The notes: generated by a model from the sequence alone, not told the origin. A stretch of 64,000 nucleotides of DNA from Drosophila persimilis (GCF_003286085.1 NW_020825298.1:10664001-10728000), one strand, 5' to 3'. Shown: positions 1-13,273, counted from the stretch's first letter. Numbers and translations are program-made.

Positions 1-860
1 TCAATCAAATGGCAATTGCGAGGGCTTAACACGGTGCCGCAGGCAAAGGCGATTCGAGCAACCCTCGAATTATAGTTATATTCGTGCAGAAGATAGTCGG
101 TCGGTCGGGTGGTCGCATCCCCCCTCAAGTCGGATCTAGAACTGGTGCAAATTAACACGCTAAGCACTTGAATCCGGCCAAATGTGGCATGAGTAATGCC
201 CTCAAGTGGCTTCGCCTCGCATCGTTCCAACAGATGGCGCACATTACAAGCCACTAATCCACTCCCCCGACCTCCCCCCACCTCCACTGAGCCGCCTGCC
301 TATAAATGGCTGTAAAAATTTACGATGCAAACTAAAAATCTTTTGCAAAAGTACTAGTGCGACTTGGCCACCATAGTAAAGGTCATTTAGCACTAAGGGA
401 AAAAAAGGAAAGTCGTCTCTCCCTTGGTTATGGCTATTCAATGGGAGAGTGGGCTAGGGGGGGCCATTGCTATTCCTACTATATGACGGGGCGCCACATT
501 TATGATTGGACAACGACTTTCCATAAATTCTAATTTGATTTTGCCACTAAAGTGCCATAAGAACGCAATTTGGTTGGGCCCCACCTCACACACACACACA
601 CATATGGAAGGGAGATGGGAACCTTTACTTTGGGCATAATTTTTTACGATGCTCGCTCGGCGACATTTTCATTCGTTCGCCATTTTCCATTTTCCACTTT
701 TCCCCCAACACACACATACGCACATACACATATCCACAAAGAAAGCCAAATCACAGGCGTCCATTTTCAGTGCCTTCTGACTTAGCCTCCAGAATCGTAG
801 AGGTCTCTACTCGAATAGGGGGGTATATGGACTATTCTGTAAGGATAGATATGCGAGAAG

Positions 861-1248
861 GGTGACCCCAAATGATATTTCTTACCTCCAAAAGAAATCT
901 TTCAGTTCTAAATGCTTTGTAATTAGGTATTCCAAGTCGAATTATTCACGAAATACATGTTTTAAATAGGTGACCCCGATCAGTATTTCTTAAAAAATAC
1001 CAATCTTCTTCAACATCATTAAATAATTTAGTGAAGAATGTGTTACGTTTTGTGTCTTAATTTTTTCAGCTTACCTGGCTATTCTTTTAATTTTTGGTGA
1101 CCCCGATTGCCTCTTTCCATACAAATCTTATCTTTCTTTATAATAACTTTCTTTTAGATATATTTGAATACATCATCTATGCTTAAATATTCCTTTAAAA
1201 CATGAACTTTATTAAACGAAACATTCTCCTCTATTTGGTGACGATGTG
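861..1248 (+). repeat. AT-rich repeat island punctuated by a GGTGACCCCGAT box
   Basis: The 12-base box GGTGACCCCGAT, or a close variant, starts at 861 (variant), 969 (exact), 1096 (exact) and 1237 (shortened). The spacings are about 108, 127 and 141 bases. The DNA between boxes is very AT-rich and only loosely similar from unit to unit. This looks like a decayed tandem array or an internal repeat of an old mobile element. I do not recognise the family. Confidence 0.45.
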
Positions 1249-2217
1249 CTCTTTAGCCCAATGAAAAGGGTATTGCAGTCTTCGTTTTCCCCCCGTTTTC
1301 TTTTCCTCGTTTTAATGCCGTTTTTTGTGTACGCCATGGATATTGCTCCTTCCCCGTGTGTTTCGCTGTATGTTTTGTGCCACTGGCTTTTGTTGTTCTT
1401 GTTGCTATTTTATTTTATTATATGCACTTTTCTTTTACAAAATGGCGGCAAACGTCGCCTCACGGTCCTGTTCAGGGTCTCGGTGCGGGATTTTCAGGAG
1501 TTTGAGGAGCGGAGGGAGAACATCGTTATGGTTGCGGTTATTTGGCGCCATGTTTTTGCCCCTGCCATGCGGGTTTGTGGGGAAGTCCTTGCGATGTTGG
1601 TGGTGCTGCTGCTGCTGCCTTCTGCTCCATCTTCGCGCCTCGTTTGAGTTTTACGAGCGGCTTTACTTTCTCGCAGCTATTTTGGCGCTGGCTCTCTGGC
1701 TTTTTAACAGCCTCGAAAAGGTTGCCCGGGGAGCCAGTCAGCCCAGGGTCCCACCCGTCATCGCTGGCGGTTCTAGCCCCCACGTGTGTTGTCCATTTGT
1801 CCCCAGCCCCCAGTCCCCAGGATGGAGCATCTGCGAGTACGTTCATACGTATCTGCCTTGTGGTTTTGTATTTGTGCGCTGTGACAGGCCCCATATGGAA
1901 AGCAGTCGGCGGTACGGCGGGCAAAAACTGCTGAAATTTTATTTTCAACGCGCGTGTCGTAATTGAAGACGCACCAAAACTCTTTCTCCACCGCCACCCT
2001 GTGCGTTACCCTGTCTGTCAAAACATGTACATATATATTTATATATATAATATCAGACCAAACGTTTACCCCGTCGTCTGTCTATCTGTCTGTCGTTCTG
2101 TCCTTTGTTTTGGGGTAAATGGAAAACGCTTTGGGTGGCGTTCGTTACTAAGAAAACACAGGAGACACAAGACAAGAACTGGGGAATGGGCAGACGGTAT
2201 GGTATATGGTATAGATA

Positions 2218-2237
2218 GGATGGATGGATGGATGGAT
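2218..2237 (+). repeat. (GGAT)n microsatellite
   Basis: About five uninterrupted GGAT units. The same tetranucleotide recurs near 37700 and 49751 in this window. Confidence 0.85.
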
Positions 2238-3577
2238 AGACTGATGGCTGACGTGTTGATGAATTTTCATTTTAAAAACTTCTCTAGACAGGATTGGAGA
2301 TTATATATCCCATGTGTGATTGCCACATCCGTGTTTGTCTTTGCTTTATGGCCTACCGCATGGCACCACATCATCGCATATCTATGTCTGGAATTTACTT
2401 GAATTTCAGTTGGAGATACATTTCGCCTTTCCCCTTTTGGTATACTTTTTTGCACACTTTCTCTGGGCACACTTGACAGCTCAATCTCGGCACTTGCCAC
2501 GGCCACTCTGCAGGCCCTCAAGCCCTCTCTCGCAAACCCCTTGTTTAATGTGAGTTTAATCAATGATGCATATTCGTATAAAAAAAGTGAGCAACAACCC
2601 CGGAGGCCTGGGGGCACAGTCTGCCTGTGCCTCTTCCCCTTTAAACCGAACTGACAACCAAATGTCTTAATTTATTCATAACTTTTTATACATGTTTATT
2701 AGACTGTACAGAGTCCGCGGGGTAGGGGTTAGGGGTTAGGGATATTGTTTGCCGAATGCAACCCCTCTCTGCTCCTGCTGCTGTGGCTGCTTCCACTCAC
2801 CCCTCGCTATGCAAAACAATTTCCATGTTTTGATTTATGAATGATAATGCGCTGTGACACATCCCGAAACGAAACGAAACGCAACCGAAATGAACCGAAC
2901 AGCAGCAGAAACAGGATAATCCAGGCAGGGACTTGATTTTGGCATATGTCTGCATTGCGTTTAATTTGCATTAATGGGCGTGGTAATGGGCCGAAGGTTC
3001 TGGCCACTGAATTTTGGCCGCTTAAATGAGGCGCAACCTAATAAAAAGTTTAACAGATTTAAAAAAAAAACTCGCAACTGTCGCAAAAAAAAAGGGTATT
3101 CGATTGTGGGCGTGCCACTAGGCTATAAGTCAATAACTAATAAAAAAAAAGGCAATAACCTTCGTTAAAGGGGAAAAGGTATTGGCAGAGGCTACACGAT
3201 TAGGGGGTAGGATTGAAAGGGGTTTCGAAGGGGTAGGGCAGAACTAAATGGATATGAAATGGATATATTCGTTCAAGGGCTCAATAATCTTTGACAGCTC
3301 CTCAATACAGATATTTGCTCATTACTGGAAAAGCCAAGGGAATATATATGTACATATAAAGAACAACATATTTCTAAAATCATACAAGAAGGTATCCTGA
3401 AATGTTTAATAGAAATGTTATTACTCAAAAGGTGATAGAAGGGGATAATTAAGAGGAAACTATAACAATCTAAGAGAGATTTTCATGGCTAAATATAGTT
3501 ATATCTTTCTCTTGTATTAAAAGTTTTTCCATCGCCGTCGTGGCCCCATATTTGACTCATATCGGTGCGAGCGAACG

Positions 3578-3599
3578 AAGCGAGTGAGTCGGGGGTTGG
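3578..3599 (-). repeat. 22-base dispersed box, copy 1
   Basis: Read on the minus strand this matches the boxes at 30225-30246 and 60166-60187, with a shared right half CTCACTCGCTT and left half CCAACCCC. It differs from the copy at 60166 at one base (A for G before CTCACTCGCTT). It lies in an AT-rich island, as do the other two copies. The flanks do not align obviously. Confidence 0.6.
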
Positions 3600-5338
3600 T
3601 GAACGGGTGGTAGGTATAGTATTTAAATAAGTCAATAAATATATTTGTTGAATCATGACAAGATGTTAAACTCATAGAAAATCACGACTTTTGGGGTCAT
3701 AAATAATGATGGAGAATTTCTAGAGACGGAATGATATCATCAGAACTTAATTTATTTACCACGAACTGATTATCGGGAATAAATAAATTAGTATTCGTAA
3801 TAAGTACTAGACGGTAATAGATGCTGCAAAGCTTCGATAATTTATTCGAAAGCTACGATGACAAGCTAGTGAATGCTATCGTATTTACTTTCTTAATGTA
3901 AAGAAATTAAAATCTTGGTTTTCTAAACCACATTATAACTAAAAATGTGTACAAATATGACTTACCGCTTCCTTTCATGCTGATTCATGAATTTTTCCTG
4001 AGTTTTGCTTGATCTTAAGAGGATTTTCACTCTACACTCTTTTAGTATTATGGATCTTGGCCATTTCATCGCCTTTTATTTCATTGCATTCTGCCATCTT
4101 TATTCCGAGGCATCTTTGGCGCTCATTTATTACACGCTTTACTTTCTGCTTAGGTTCCATGGAGCTTCTTTCTGATAAGCGGCTGCTGGGGAGGGCAGCA
4201 TTCCCCCCACTCGGTTTGGCTTGGGTCTCGCCTTTTTGCCACTTTGCGCATTATTTATGATGAGCACAAAAGGCCGATACACACACACTGTCCCATGCTC
4301 GCAGATACAAATACGCGTGTATCTCACGGATACTCGTGCATGGTGGAATCCTTTCGCTGCGGTTTTTCGCTATGCGCTGGGCCTTGATCTCTGCCTTGCG
4401 GTTGCGGTATATTCCGGCGCCTCTCGCGCTGTCTGTCTCCCTCTCTGGCGCTACTTCTTTCTCCCTCCCTCTGTCGGGGACGTTGCGTGAAAATCAATTT
4501 ACGTCAATGTCTGGGACCCGAGACCATCCTCATCCACAGTCCACATCCACAACTGAATCATCGTCATCATCATCGAGTGAGGAGCGACAGTCGCGAGGTA
4601 AATGAATTAAAATCGCTGTTGTTGCTTATACGATACGTAAAAATTCATTTGCATTCATCGAAAAATGAAACAAGATGGAAATTTTATGGGGGGATAAGTA
4701 TTTCGACCAGAGGATACCCTGTGAATATCAAAAAGAGAAATGGGAATAATTTAATTTATAGAAAATTAAATATTACCAAAGAGTCCACTCGATTCGATCA
4801 TGATGGATTTTTCAGGATTGATAGACAAGTCTATGGAATCAATATCTTCAAAATTGGAATACCCCAACGTTTTCTAGACATTAAGAGGGATTAAAATAGA
4901 AGAAATATCATTCCTTTTGGTGCTTATCAGAAAGGAGACTTCTCCATTTACCCGCTCCATATATTTCCCTAAAAACAATACACCCTTTTTCCCACCACTT
5001 TCACGGGGTATACAAAAGTTGAATCCGAAATTAATTACGATCACAACTGGAACTCTTATCAGTCCAAGGTGCGGCCCTGCGGCGCACAGCTGCCTTGTCC
5101 CCTCACTCCTCCACCCCTTCACTCGTCCTCTCTTCTCTCCGCTTGTCATTTGATTTGTGTTTCTTTTATTTTTTTGTATTTAAAGTTTTATGTTTTTTAA
5201 ATTTAACGCTTAATTACAATAAAATCACACACAAATTAGTTACATTTCCGCGAAGATTTTCAAGCGTTTTGCGTGACAGCTGTGTAACCCACCGACCACC
5301 GAAAATGTGGGCTGGGGTGGACCCAATGGACAGGGCGT

Positions 5339-5440
5339 GACCGTATCTGAGGTCCTGTCGAGCCACACGGCATTGTGTCCCCTGGGCATGACCGTATCTG
5401 AGGTCCTGTCGAGCCACACGGCATTGTGTCCCCTGGGCAT
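5339..5440 (+). repeat. Tandem duplication, two copies of 51 bases
   Basis: Two apparently identical 51-base units start at 5339 and 5390, each beginning GACCGTATCTGAGGTC. A third copy begins at 5441 but diverges after four bases. Because 51 is a multiple of three, the duplication keeps reading frames open on the minus strand. That explains the short repeated frames there, and I do not think they are coding. The unit is GC-rich and sits beside AT-rich DNA. Confidence 0.9.
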
Positions 5441-8400
5441 GACCAATTGAATTGAACTGGCTTAAATAAATTCTGAAAAACTATATAAAAAATACTTAAA
5501 AAAATGTTGGAAAGTGAACTTCAGGCAGAGGCTTGACCCAGGAAGAAGTGTGGTTTTTGGGTGTAGAATAGGGAATACTCTATAAATGAGTTTGATTTGT
5601 GGTTGGTGGAGTAATGAATGTAAGAAATATCTGGGGAGGGAATTTTTATTGGGCTAGGGGTCAGTTGAATGGATGCAAATTTCTGTTGAACCATTTCTTA
5701 TGGATAATCCATGTGCTGTATGATTTCTATGTGTATTCCATCTTCTAATGAACGATTTTATAGAAGGTTAAATATATTTAAGACTGAATCTTTTAAATGA
5801 TTTTCCACCAGGAATATTTTTCGTAGTATTCGTCATTTATTGTCCCGATATATAAACCATTTTCCTCGTAGATTTCTATCGTATAGGTCTGCAAAAAATA
5901 TCTATCATTTATGATAAGAACCTCTCTTTGCAAGACCACATATGTCACATCCTAAAAGTACTATATTCGTCATATTCCTGTGCCAAAACCCTCAACAATT
6001 CGCATACCTCCTCTTGAAGCAACCTCCTGTCCAAACCCCAGCAGGGAACCATAACCAAATCGAAGCCTCAACCAAAACATTTACAAATGCAATTAAAGCA
6101 TTCAAGCATTCCGACCATCATAGGAAATCATAAATCCAATCAAAATATAGGGGTGTTCCCATTGACCATTTCGTTTTGCTGTACAGCAGAAATCCGCGAA
6201 AAAACTGCACCCGAATGCGGTCAAATTCAATTTCTATATCAATTTGGAATTGCATTTGGCTGGCAGTTTCCTTGGACTCCTCCAGAGTCCAGAATTGATG
6301 GTCAGAGGAGTGCGCAGGGGGAGAGCAACAAAAGGATAAGTCTAAGTAAGTGGGTTATTAGCACCGCAGGATGTCCAGAGTGGCAAAAGGACACGGAGCG
6401 GACCGGGAGGACCGCCTGCCGGGCGGAAAGCAATCCGAAAAGGGCTCCTTGCTGGGCATTAGAGAGTCACGTACGCGATTCAATGAGAATGTTGTTCTGT
6501 GCTGCCGTGGATGTGAAGGAGGCGTTTCATATTAGTAATGTAAACATCCTCCCGTAGAAGGGGGCGGCAGCAGCAGCAATTGAAATTCATAAGAAGGACA
6601 TTACTGCGGAGGTCTTAGCCCCATTGGCCGTCTCGAATTGAGATCTCTCTGTGGAGAATCTGTACAGCATGACGGATTGTCTTAGTCCTGCCAGAGATTT
6701 ATATGACACCACCCATACCATCCCGCCCTCCTGCTCCTCGTCTGGTGACAGCAGCTGCTGTACGTGCTGCCCTAATAAACCCAATAATTATGATGATAAA
6801 ATGATAATGATGATGATGTCACACTGGCTGTTAATGATAACGATGGCACTGCTGCTGCTGCCGCTGTACCCACTGATAATGTTACTTAACTCCACATGCC
6901 AACATTTTTCCGAGTCGAAACATTAAAAGTTCCAGGGCACCCTCCCCCGGTTCGGTGTCTCCCTTTAGGGCCATAAAGGAAGCAGTCGAAAAACTTGCAG
7001 CATGAAATTATTTTACACGCGGTCTAATGCATAAACATGGCCAACAAAGTTGGCTCTGGCCTCGCCAGCACCAGGTGTGTGTGAGTATCATCAATGGGAT
7101 ACACCTCTCCTCCCCAGACCAGAACAGACCAGACCATACCCTACCCCACCCCATAACCTATTCAAATTGCATTCCAGTCGAGCGGAGGGTTGCCTGCTGC
7201 CACTTGTGGGCAATCAGTGCGCTCTCGACTCTTGGACTACCCCTAAAAATCCTCCTCGACTCGGTCTGCATTGTTTTGACATGACACCACGGGAGGCTAG
7301 AGGGTAGTAGCGTGCGAGGAGCCATGGCCCGACAGCCATTCAGCCCTCCACCAAAGGAAACAGTTGCTCTTAATCAAGTGCTGACAACCAGCAGAGAAAA
7401 CAATTTCCAATTGCATTTTAATCAACTTTCCATTCCCGCGGCTCGTGCTAGGGGATTCCCTGAACCCCTGAATACACATATGGATATATGTATATCTTTT
7501 ATTCCCGGTTTAGTTTCACATTTAACACCTTTCTGCCTGTCTGTCGTCTGTCGTCTTCCTGGCGTTTGTTTTGCTTTCCGTGCGCTACAATCGAAATCTC
7601 CTAATGTTGTTTTAGGCCCACCGCAAGGCTGTATTTCCCTGACCTGAAATCCGTTCCGTTCCGTTCCTCTCCGTTCAGGTTTCTGCACTCGTATTGCCGT
7701 ATGAATGGGTTGCCGACTGCCAGCTGGCATTTTTCCAGCCTCCGCCTCAGTTTCGGCCTCAGTTGTTGACTTTATTTTGATTGAATGAATTTGAATTTGA
7801 ATTTGATGCATTTCAATGATTTCGTCGTGTTCAAATTGAATTACTGCTGGAAAAGCTGCTAAGCAGATTTGATGCTGAGAAAACACATGAATGTTAGGGT
7901 TAAATAGTGTCCCCATACAGGACATGGTTTTCGGTAGAATGTGCGCTGGGATGTAGTTTTTTGATAGGACAATGAAAACTCAAATAGTTGGAGAATATTT
8001 TGTTCGCTTTTGAAAAGTGAGAACAGAAATTTAGGTGGATTCTTTATGGTGAATATTTATAAGAATCTTTTCGAAAGTCGTAGTTCTTAATAGTTCTACA
8101 TTATTTAGGTTCCGTTTTTTTGAATTTTTAAGCTTATTTCGAAACAGTTTTGATTGGAATCTTATGAGAATAACATTATATAGTATGTAGATTCTTGATG
8201 ATTCTTAAAGGTTGTAAAACTTGAAAACTTATCGAAGAGATTTATGTACTGAAACCTACTGAAACTTCTAGGATCTTTTGTAGGTCTGGAAATAAATTTA
8301 TAAAATAAGGCAAAAATACTTAAAAGGTGTGCATCTATTGTGTATATAATTCCAAAGGTCTTAAGGAGTATTTAGAGTACTCTTTATATAGATCTCTCAA

Positions 8401-9873
8401 AACAAGATTCAAAAATCTTCTGCTTCTAGTCAAATATTGAATAATTTCTAGTCAATAAATAACAGATTTAGTTGTATCCATTACTGGAGCTATTTCTATA
8501 TCTATACTAATATATCTTTTACTACTATTTATCTATCATTTGCTTTATTCACGGAATTTCATTAAGGAACCATAGTAACTCTTCAATCCGTTAAGGGCCC
8601 TTCATTGCCTCCAGGGCCGATTGTGATTCCTTGAAGTATCCCTTTCCCCCTCTCCTCCCCTCCCCCCATTGCTGACTGCCAATAAGCCTCAATCATTCGC
8701 CCATTTTCTTGTCGTTAGTGTCCATATGTTGTCTGTTTGGGTGTATCCTCCTACCTTTGCTGCCTCCAGCCCTTTCCCTTGCCTTCCTTTTGTGCTCCAG
8801 AGACAACCCGCACTTGTTAAGCGCCCGGAGCGGTCAAAGGCAAACCGAAATTACGCTCCGGCCAAAACGGGGTAAATCAGGGGACGGACAATGGCAGAAC
8901 CAGCAGCAGCAGAACCATACCATGTGTCACATCATTTGAAAACGATTTAAATTCATGAACCCTCTCCAGGATATATCCTTAGTGTACTCCCACCCCCTGG
9001 ACCCGCGACCCTTGAGCCTGGAGCCTGGACTCGGTGGCTCGGTGGCTCGAGTAATCAACAGCCAAATGACATTTCATTTGCTCTCGTGGCAAGGTGTTTC
9101 ATTTCACATATCAACAGGACACACAGCACAGGGCACGGAGGGAACAGTTGTAGCTAGAGATTGGTCCGGAGCAGGCGGAAGGGGGGCTTAGTGTCCTGTT
9201 TAACCTCTGCCGTGGCATGAACATTAACATGTCCTGGCCGTCTCCGGGGCCGTGTCCGTGTCCATGTCCTTGCCGCTGCCGCTGCCACTGCCACTGCCCC
9301 TGCCACTGCCGCGCTGCCCGTGTCGTCATTGTCAACGTAAATCTGTTTTGATTTTAATCCTGCTTATGCGAGGCGAACCCGAAATGCATGCCATTGGTCC
9401 TTGAGGGGGTCCTCCCTGCCCGACTCTCTCCCTCTCCCTCCCTCTCACTCTCTCTCCGTCTCTATCTCCATTGTTGTTCAGCGAACTGTGCTCCTTGTTG
9501 TCGGAACACACGCAAATCCGCTGATGTCGATATGGCTCCTGTTCCAGCGACTGTCCGTGTTCTTGTTCCCGTGTCCCAGCATCCTGATTATGCGCCTTAA
9601 GTGCCGAAATCAATGCACACAAATGCCCAAATTACAAGCACAGGCAAAGGACATTTTTCTGCAGTACGTTAAGGCCCGGAAAGTGGTGGATTTTTTGTTT
9701 ACTTCCTTCTAGCAATTGTAACTATTTTGTTTATTAAACAATTGTGTGAAGGAGAGCACGGCTGCGATGCGACGCGATGCTGTGTGCCCCGAGGACGAGG
9801 ACGGGCACGGGGACGAGGACGAGTTAAGTAGCGTGTGCATTTGACACTTGTTAAAATATTTGCGCCTGCCTCA

Positions 9874-9897
9874 AACACACACACACACACACACACC
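9874..9897 (+). repeat. (CA)n microsatellite
   Basis: About eleven CA dinucleotides in an otherwise unremarkable non-coding stretch. Confidence 0.85.
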
Positions 9898-10413
9898 CAG
9901 AGACAGAGACACACAAAACAGCCGTCCACTCGAGGGAGGTCCTTTGGGGGGTAGAATGTTGCAACTGTCGCGTATTTAGCGAACGTGTTTTCACAACTAA
10001 CAAGGATGTTAATTCTTTTTTTGCGTCCTTATTTTTATTTCCAGCTTTCCACCAAATGCCTTTTCACACCCAAAAACCTCGTCCATGTCTGTATTTTATT
10101 TTACCCTCAAAGAGAGTGTACTTTGATTTTGTCGCAAAGGTGGAAAAAGCAGAGAAAAAATAGTTGTTTAATAGTCAGATATATAGATATTAATAGACAG
10201 ATATATATGATAACAGAATTTTTACCTACAACCTCTTTATCATATAACTATGGGAACAGTCTGTAACCAACCATCATGGATTGCAGATTTTTTATTATTT
10301 CAAGGAAATTTCATTGCGATCCGAAGACTTTTATATGGAAAATCTACTCCAATTATACATTTCTAAGTTTGAACCTAATCAAAAGATTATATTCCTTAAG
10401 TTTTATCTGAAAA

Positions 10414-10479
10414 CTTGGCCGTAGAACAAGTTTTTCTTGGCCGTAGAACAAGTTTTTCTTGGCCGTAGAACAAGTTTTT
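10414..10479 (+). repeat. Tandem repeat, three copies of 22 bases, ending in a hairpin
   Basis: Three perfect head-to-tail units begin at 10414, 10436 and 10458, each starting CTTGGCCGTAGAACAAG and ending in a T-run. The last unit runs directly into an inverted repeat, AGTTTTTCT then AGAAAAACT, separated by one base. Perfect identity between units suggests recent expansion inside an AT-rich island. Confidence 0.9.
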
Positions 10480-11585
10480 CTAAGAAAAACTATTGTATAT
10501 TCCAAGATAATCCAACGAAACTTGACAAATTTCAGTATAATATATCTTTACATATCTTAATTCAAATTTAATTGAAATTAGATCACTGAATCATGAATTT
10601 ATCATACGAAAAAGGCCTGGAAAAATGAGCTTGAGTAGCGAAAAATAGCTTCTTTTTAAAAGATAATCCAACAAAACTCCGATTCTTGTATTTCCATACG
10701 TTTAAATCAAAATCTTTCTTCGAATCAAGTCTCTTGTAAAGGGTATCTACACCCTCGGCTCTTGGCTATATATCATTTTGTGTTTTATTTTTATTTCGTC
10801 GCCATCGTTGGCGCTACTGCTGCTGCTTTTGGCTGCTGTTTATTTTACGGCACTGACGATTATGTCCCAAGCCCGGACCAGGGTTCCCGGACAGCGGCCG
10901 AGGGAGGGAGAGAGAGAGATGGAGAGGAAACCTCAGCCACATCCGATACGCTCGCCGGCCGGGGTGTTGGCCATTTTGTGTTTGGATTGATGCGACCAAC
11001 GAACTAAATACTTGGCACAAGCGTCCTACGTCCTGCCAGAGAGGAGTCGCAGCCACAGCCACAGCTACAGCTACAGCCAGGACACATGACAAACGATGAC
11101 AGTTCAGAGGCGGGTGGAGGAAAGACACACACAGAGCGAGATGTGGACAGGACAGCCGAGGGTTCGGTGGGTTCGGGGGGCGGGGGGTGGTTGGGGTAAA
11201 AGCATCCTTCATGGCGCTGCTAGCTTTGGTGCTTGTTGGTTTAAGAAAATTATTAAGGATATTTTTGTGGTGCTGATGAGTTTGCCGAGTACTTTTTGTC
11301 CACCCCGGCCAGAGTTTTGACCAACCAGGACAGGAGAGCAAACATCATGTGGGTTGTGCTCTCCTCTCTCTCGTCCTGTGTCGCCGCTAAGTGTCCTGTG
11401 TGCGATGTGGAGCACAAATAGCAAAACAGGAAGCTCAAGTATGTTTACAGTTGACAACGCCAGAAATGCCAGAGTCCATCCGGATCAGGGCGGGGAGGGG
11501 GGGCCCGGGGTTGCGACTCATCCGGGCAAAGGCACGTAGTCCTTCCCGGGCTTTGTTTGTCCTGCTCCCATGTGTGATATGGGGT

Positions 11586-11661
11586 CTGCTCTGCTCTGCT
11601 CTGCTCTTCAGCTTGTGTCCTGTGTGTCCTGTGTGTCCTGTGTGTCCTGTCCTCTCTGTAT
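11586..11661 (+). repeat. Adjacent (CTCTG)n and (TGTGTCC)n-type repeats
   Basis: A CTCTG/CTGCT pentamer array is followed within 20 bases by several TGTCCTGTG units. They form a low-complexity pyrimidine/GT block. Confidence 0.75.
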
Positions 11662-11939
11662 ATCTGTGTGTGCGTCTGCGTTTGAGTAATGGACGCTTTT
11701 ATTTGTGAACAGGACTTTTGGCTGTGTCAAAAGGGGTCAAAATGGATTTTTCGGCCATATAAAAATTTTTGCTCTGCTCTTGTTTGCCTTTTGACGCTGC
11801 TCGCTCCTTCGAGGGGAGGAGGCACATTGTCCTGGCACATCAATCACTCATTTCAAGATCCGTATATGTTTATGGGACTGGCTGGACTTCCACTTAAATA
11901 GCAGAAATCTGTATGCCATTCATTTATATTGTAAACATG

Positions 11940-12000
11940 GTTGGCCATGGACTGGCACTGGCCTGGACTGGCCATGGACTGGCCATGGACTGGCACTGGA
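11940..12000 (+). repeat. Imperfect tandem repeat of GGCCATGGACTGGCA-type units
   Basis: Four to five degenerate units built from GGCCATGGACT and GGCACTGG. Each unit contains an NcoI-type palindrome, CCATGG. There is no evidence that it is translated. Confidence 0.75.
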
Positions 12001-13056
12001 CTCCTTCATTTATTATGATAAATCACACACGAATGGGAGACCGAATGGGAGTCCCAATTGTTTGTCCCATTTGTGTGTGTGATATTTTTAGTGTTTGTAA
12101 TCAGAATTCGCTTAATTGAAATCAAAACAATTTCAAATATATTTGCACAACAATTTTCCCCTCACACTCGCTCTCTCTCTCTCCCTCTTTCTCTCTATCG
12201 AAAACACAAGAATGAAAGCGAAAGGTCAGAAGGACTCTTGAAGCTAAAACAAAAATCTCTTCAATGTATGCCATGTCACAGTTCTCCTTCATTCCAAAAG
12301 CTTCTTTATTCCGTTCCACATTGAAATTCTCTCATTTTAAATCACATTTCTCTGCCATGAGGGGGATTCGCACTCGTATTTGCTTACAAACATTTAGCAG
12401 CATTTTATGAACGAACGAAATCTTTTGCTAATCGGTTTTTAATGCTAGAAGCGTGCTCCTGATTAGCATATGAAAGAATTATATGGCCATTGTCGGGGTG
12501 GTGGGCTGTGGCCTCTCTCGGGGGCTTAAAACACAATTTTCAATCGGCCTTCTCCTGCGGCTGAAACAAATGTGCAAAGAATCTGAAGTGTGTGCTTTTT
12601 TATGGCTTTCGGTTTTGAGTCTCTGCAGAATGTTGCAAAGAATATTAATGGTTTGGCTTCAAAAAGGTATTATGGAATATTATTGCATTCAATTTGTTGG
12701 ATTTTCATTTATTGCGTAAAACTTTCATGGAACATTTATTATTAAATGAGGAAATTTCTTAAGAAACAAAAGCCCCAAAATGTTGTGAGAGCTATGACTC
12801 TTTGGAGATCTTTCAAAAGGTTTACTCGGCTATCGAAAACTGTTATAATCTCTATCTGTATCTATCTATGTATCTCTTGAAAATCAACAAGCTTTGTAGA
12901 GAAATAATCTTCTATAAATTGCTTTATAAGTAGATTGTTCTAGAAGACAATTCCGTAAAGGGTTTTTTCTGCTCAGAATTGTGAAATAATATTCCAGATT
13001 TTAAACTGATTGATTCAAAACTAATCAAGATTGTATCTTTCTTGCATCGCTTCCAG

Positions 13057-13202
13057 CTATGCGGTGGTCACGGGCCTCATAGATCTCCTGTCGCGCCGCA
13101 ACCAGAAGGTGCGCGAATCCATCGAGCAGAACCACAGCGTGATGCTGGACCTGCTGACGACGATCGGCTTCATCAGTCGCTTCATTGATATCTGCCAGCC
13201 GG
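13057..13202 (+). CDS. SCAPER: SCAPER-like protein, internal coding exon (fifth from the end)
   Basis: This is the first recognisable exon of the gene. It opens after a pyrimidine-rich acceptor (CTTCCAG) and enters on the last base of a codon. It encodes 48 complete codons, with YAVVTGLIDLLSRRN near the start, and ends at a GTGAGT donor in phase 1. There are no stops and the codon use is GC-rich at third positions, unlike the flanking AT-rich intron. The protein assembled from the five exons (257 residues) resembles the C-terminal region of SCAPER. That family comprises cytoplasmic, ER-associated proteins that bind cyclin A/CDK2 and have been linked to cell-cycle control and ciliogenesis. The assignment rests on remembered similarity: an AVxxGxxD-type opening, a DPT-x-L segment, and a later helical block. 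The fly ortholog may be the gene called ssp3, but I am not certain. The N-terminal parts of the family, including a zinc finger, are not in this window. Confidence 0.62.
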
Positions 13203-13273
13203 GTGAGTCATGCACGGAAGTTCGCACCTGATTGAGGGTAAATAACGCGCTCTCTTCCTTTCGCTTCCTTTAG
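13203..13273 (+). other. 71-base intron
   Basis: Begins GTGAGT and ends CTTTAG after a pyrimidine-rich stretch. It interrupts a glycine codon in phase 1. Its size is typical of the small-intron class in flies. Confidence 0.85.

Larger units (their letters stand above)
1..13056. other. Long non-coding stretch, probably intron of (or DNA upstream of) the SCAPER-like gene
   Basis: No reading frame here looks like a conserved protein or a bounded exon. The exon at 13057 opens with an acceptor and enters in the middle of a codon, so at least one further coding exon lies upstream. I could not recognise one in these 13 kb. Most of the stretch is therefore likely to be one large intron, although a short exon could be hidden. 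Contents are simple repeats (CA, GGAT, CTG), AT-rich islands at about 850-1250, 3240-3960, 4650-4990, 5460-5950, 7930-8560, 10130-10750 and 12720-13020, and several tandem repeats listed separately. Confidence 0.6.

Noticed and set aside
1325..1966. 213-codon open frame on the + strand, Cys/Phe/Leu-rich
   Set aside because: Composition reflects T/G-rich low-complexity DNA. Frames on both strands are open over the same bases and no domain or splice support is visible.
2065..2105. GTCTGTCTATCTGTCTGTC, similar to part of INE-1/DINE-1 elements
   Set aside because: Only the simple GTCT repeat matches. The rest of the element structure is absent.
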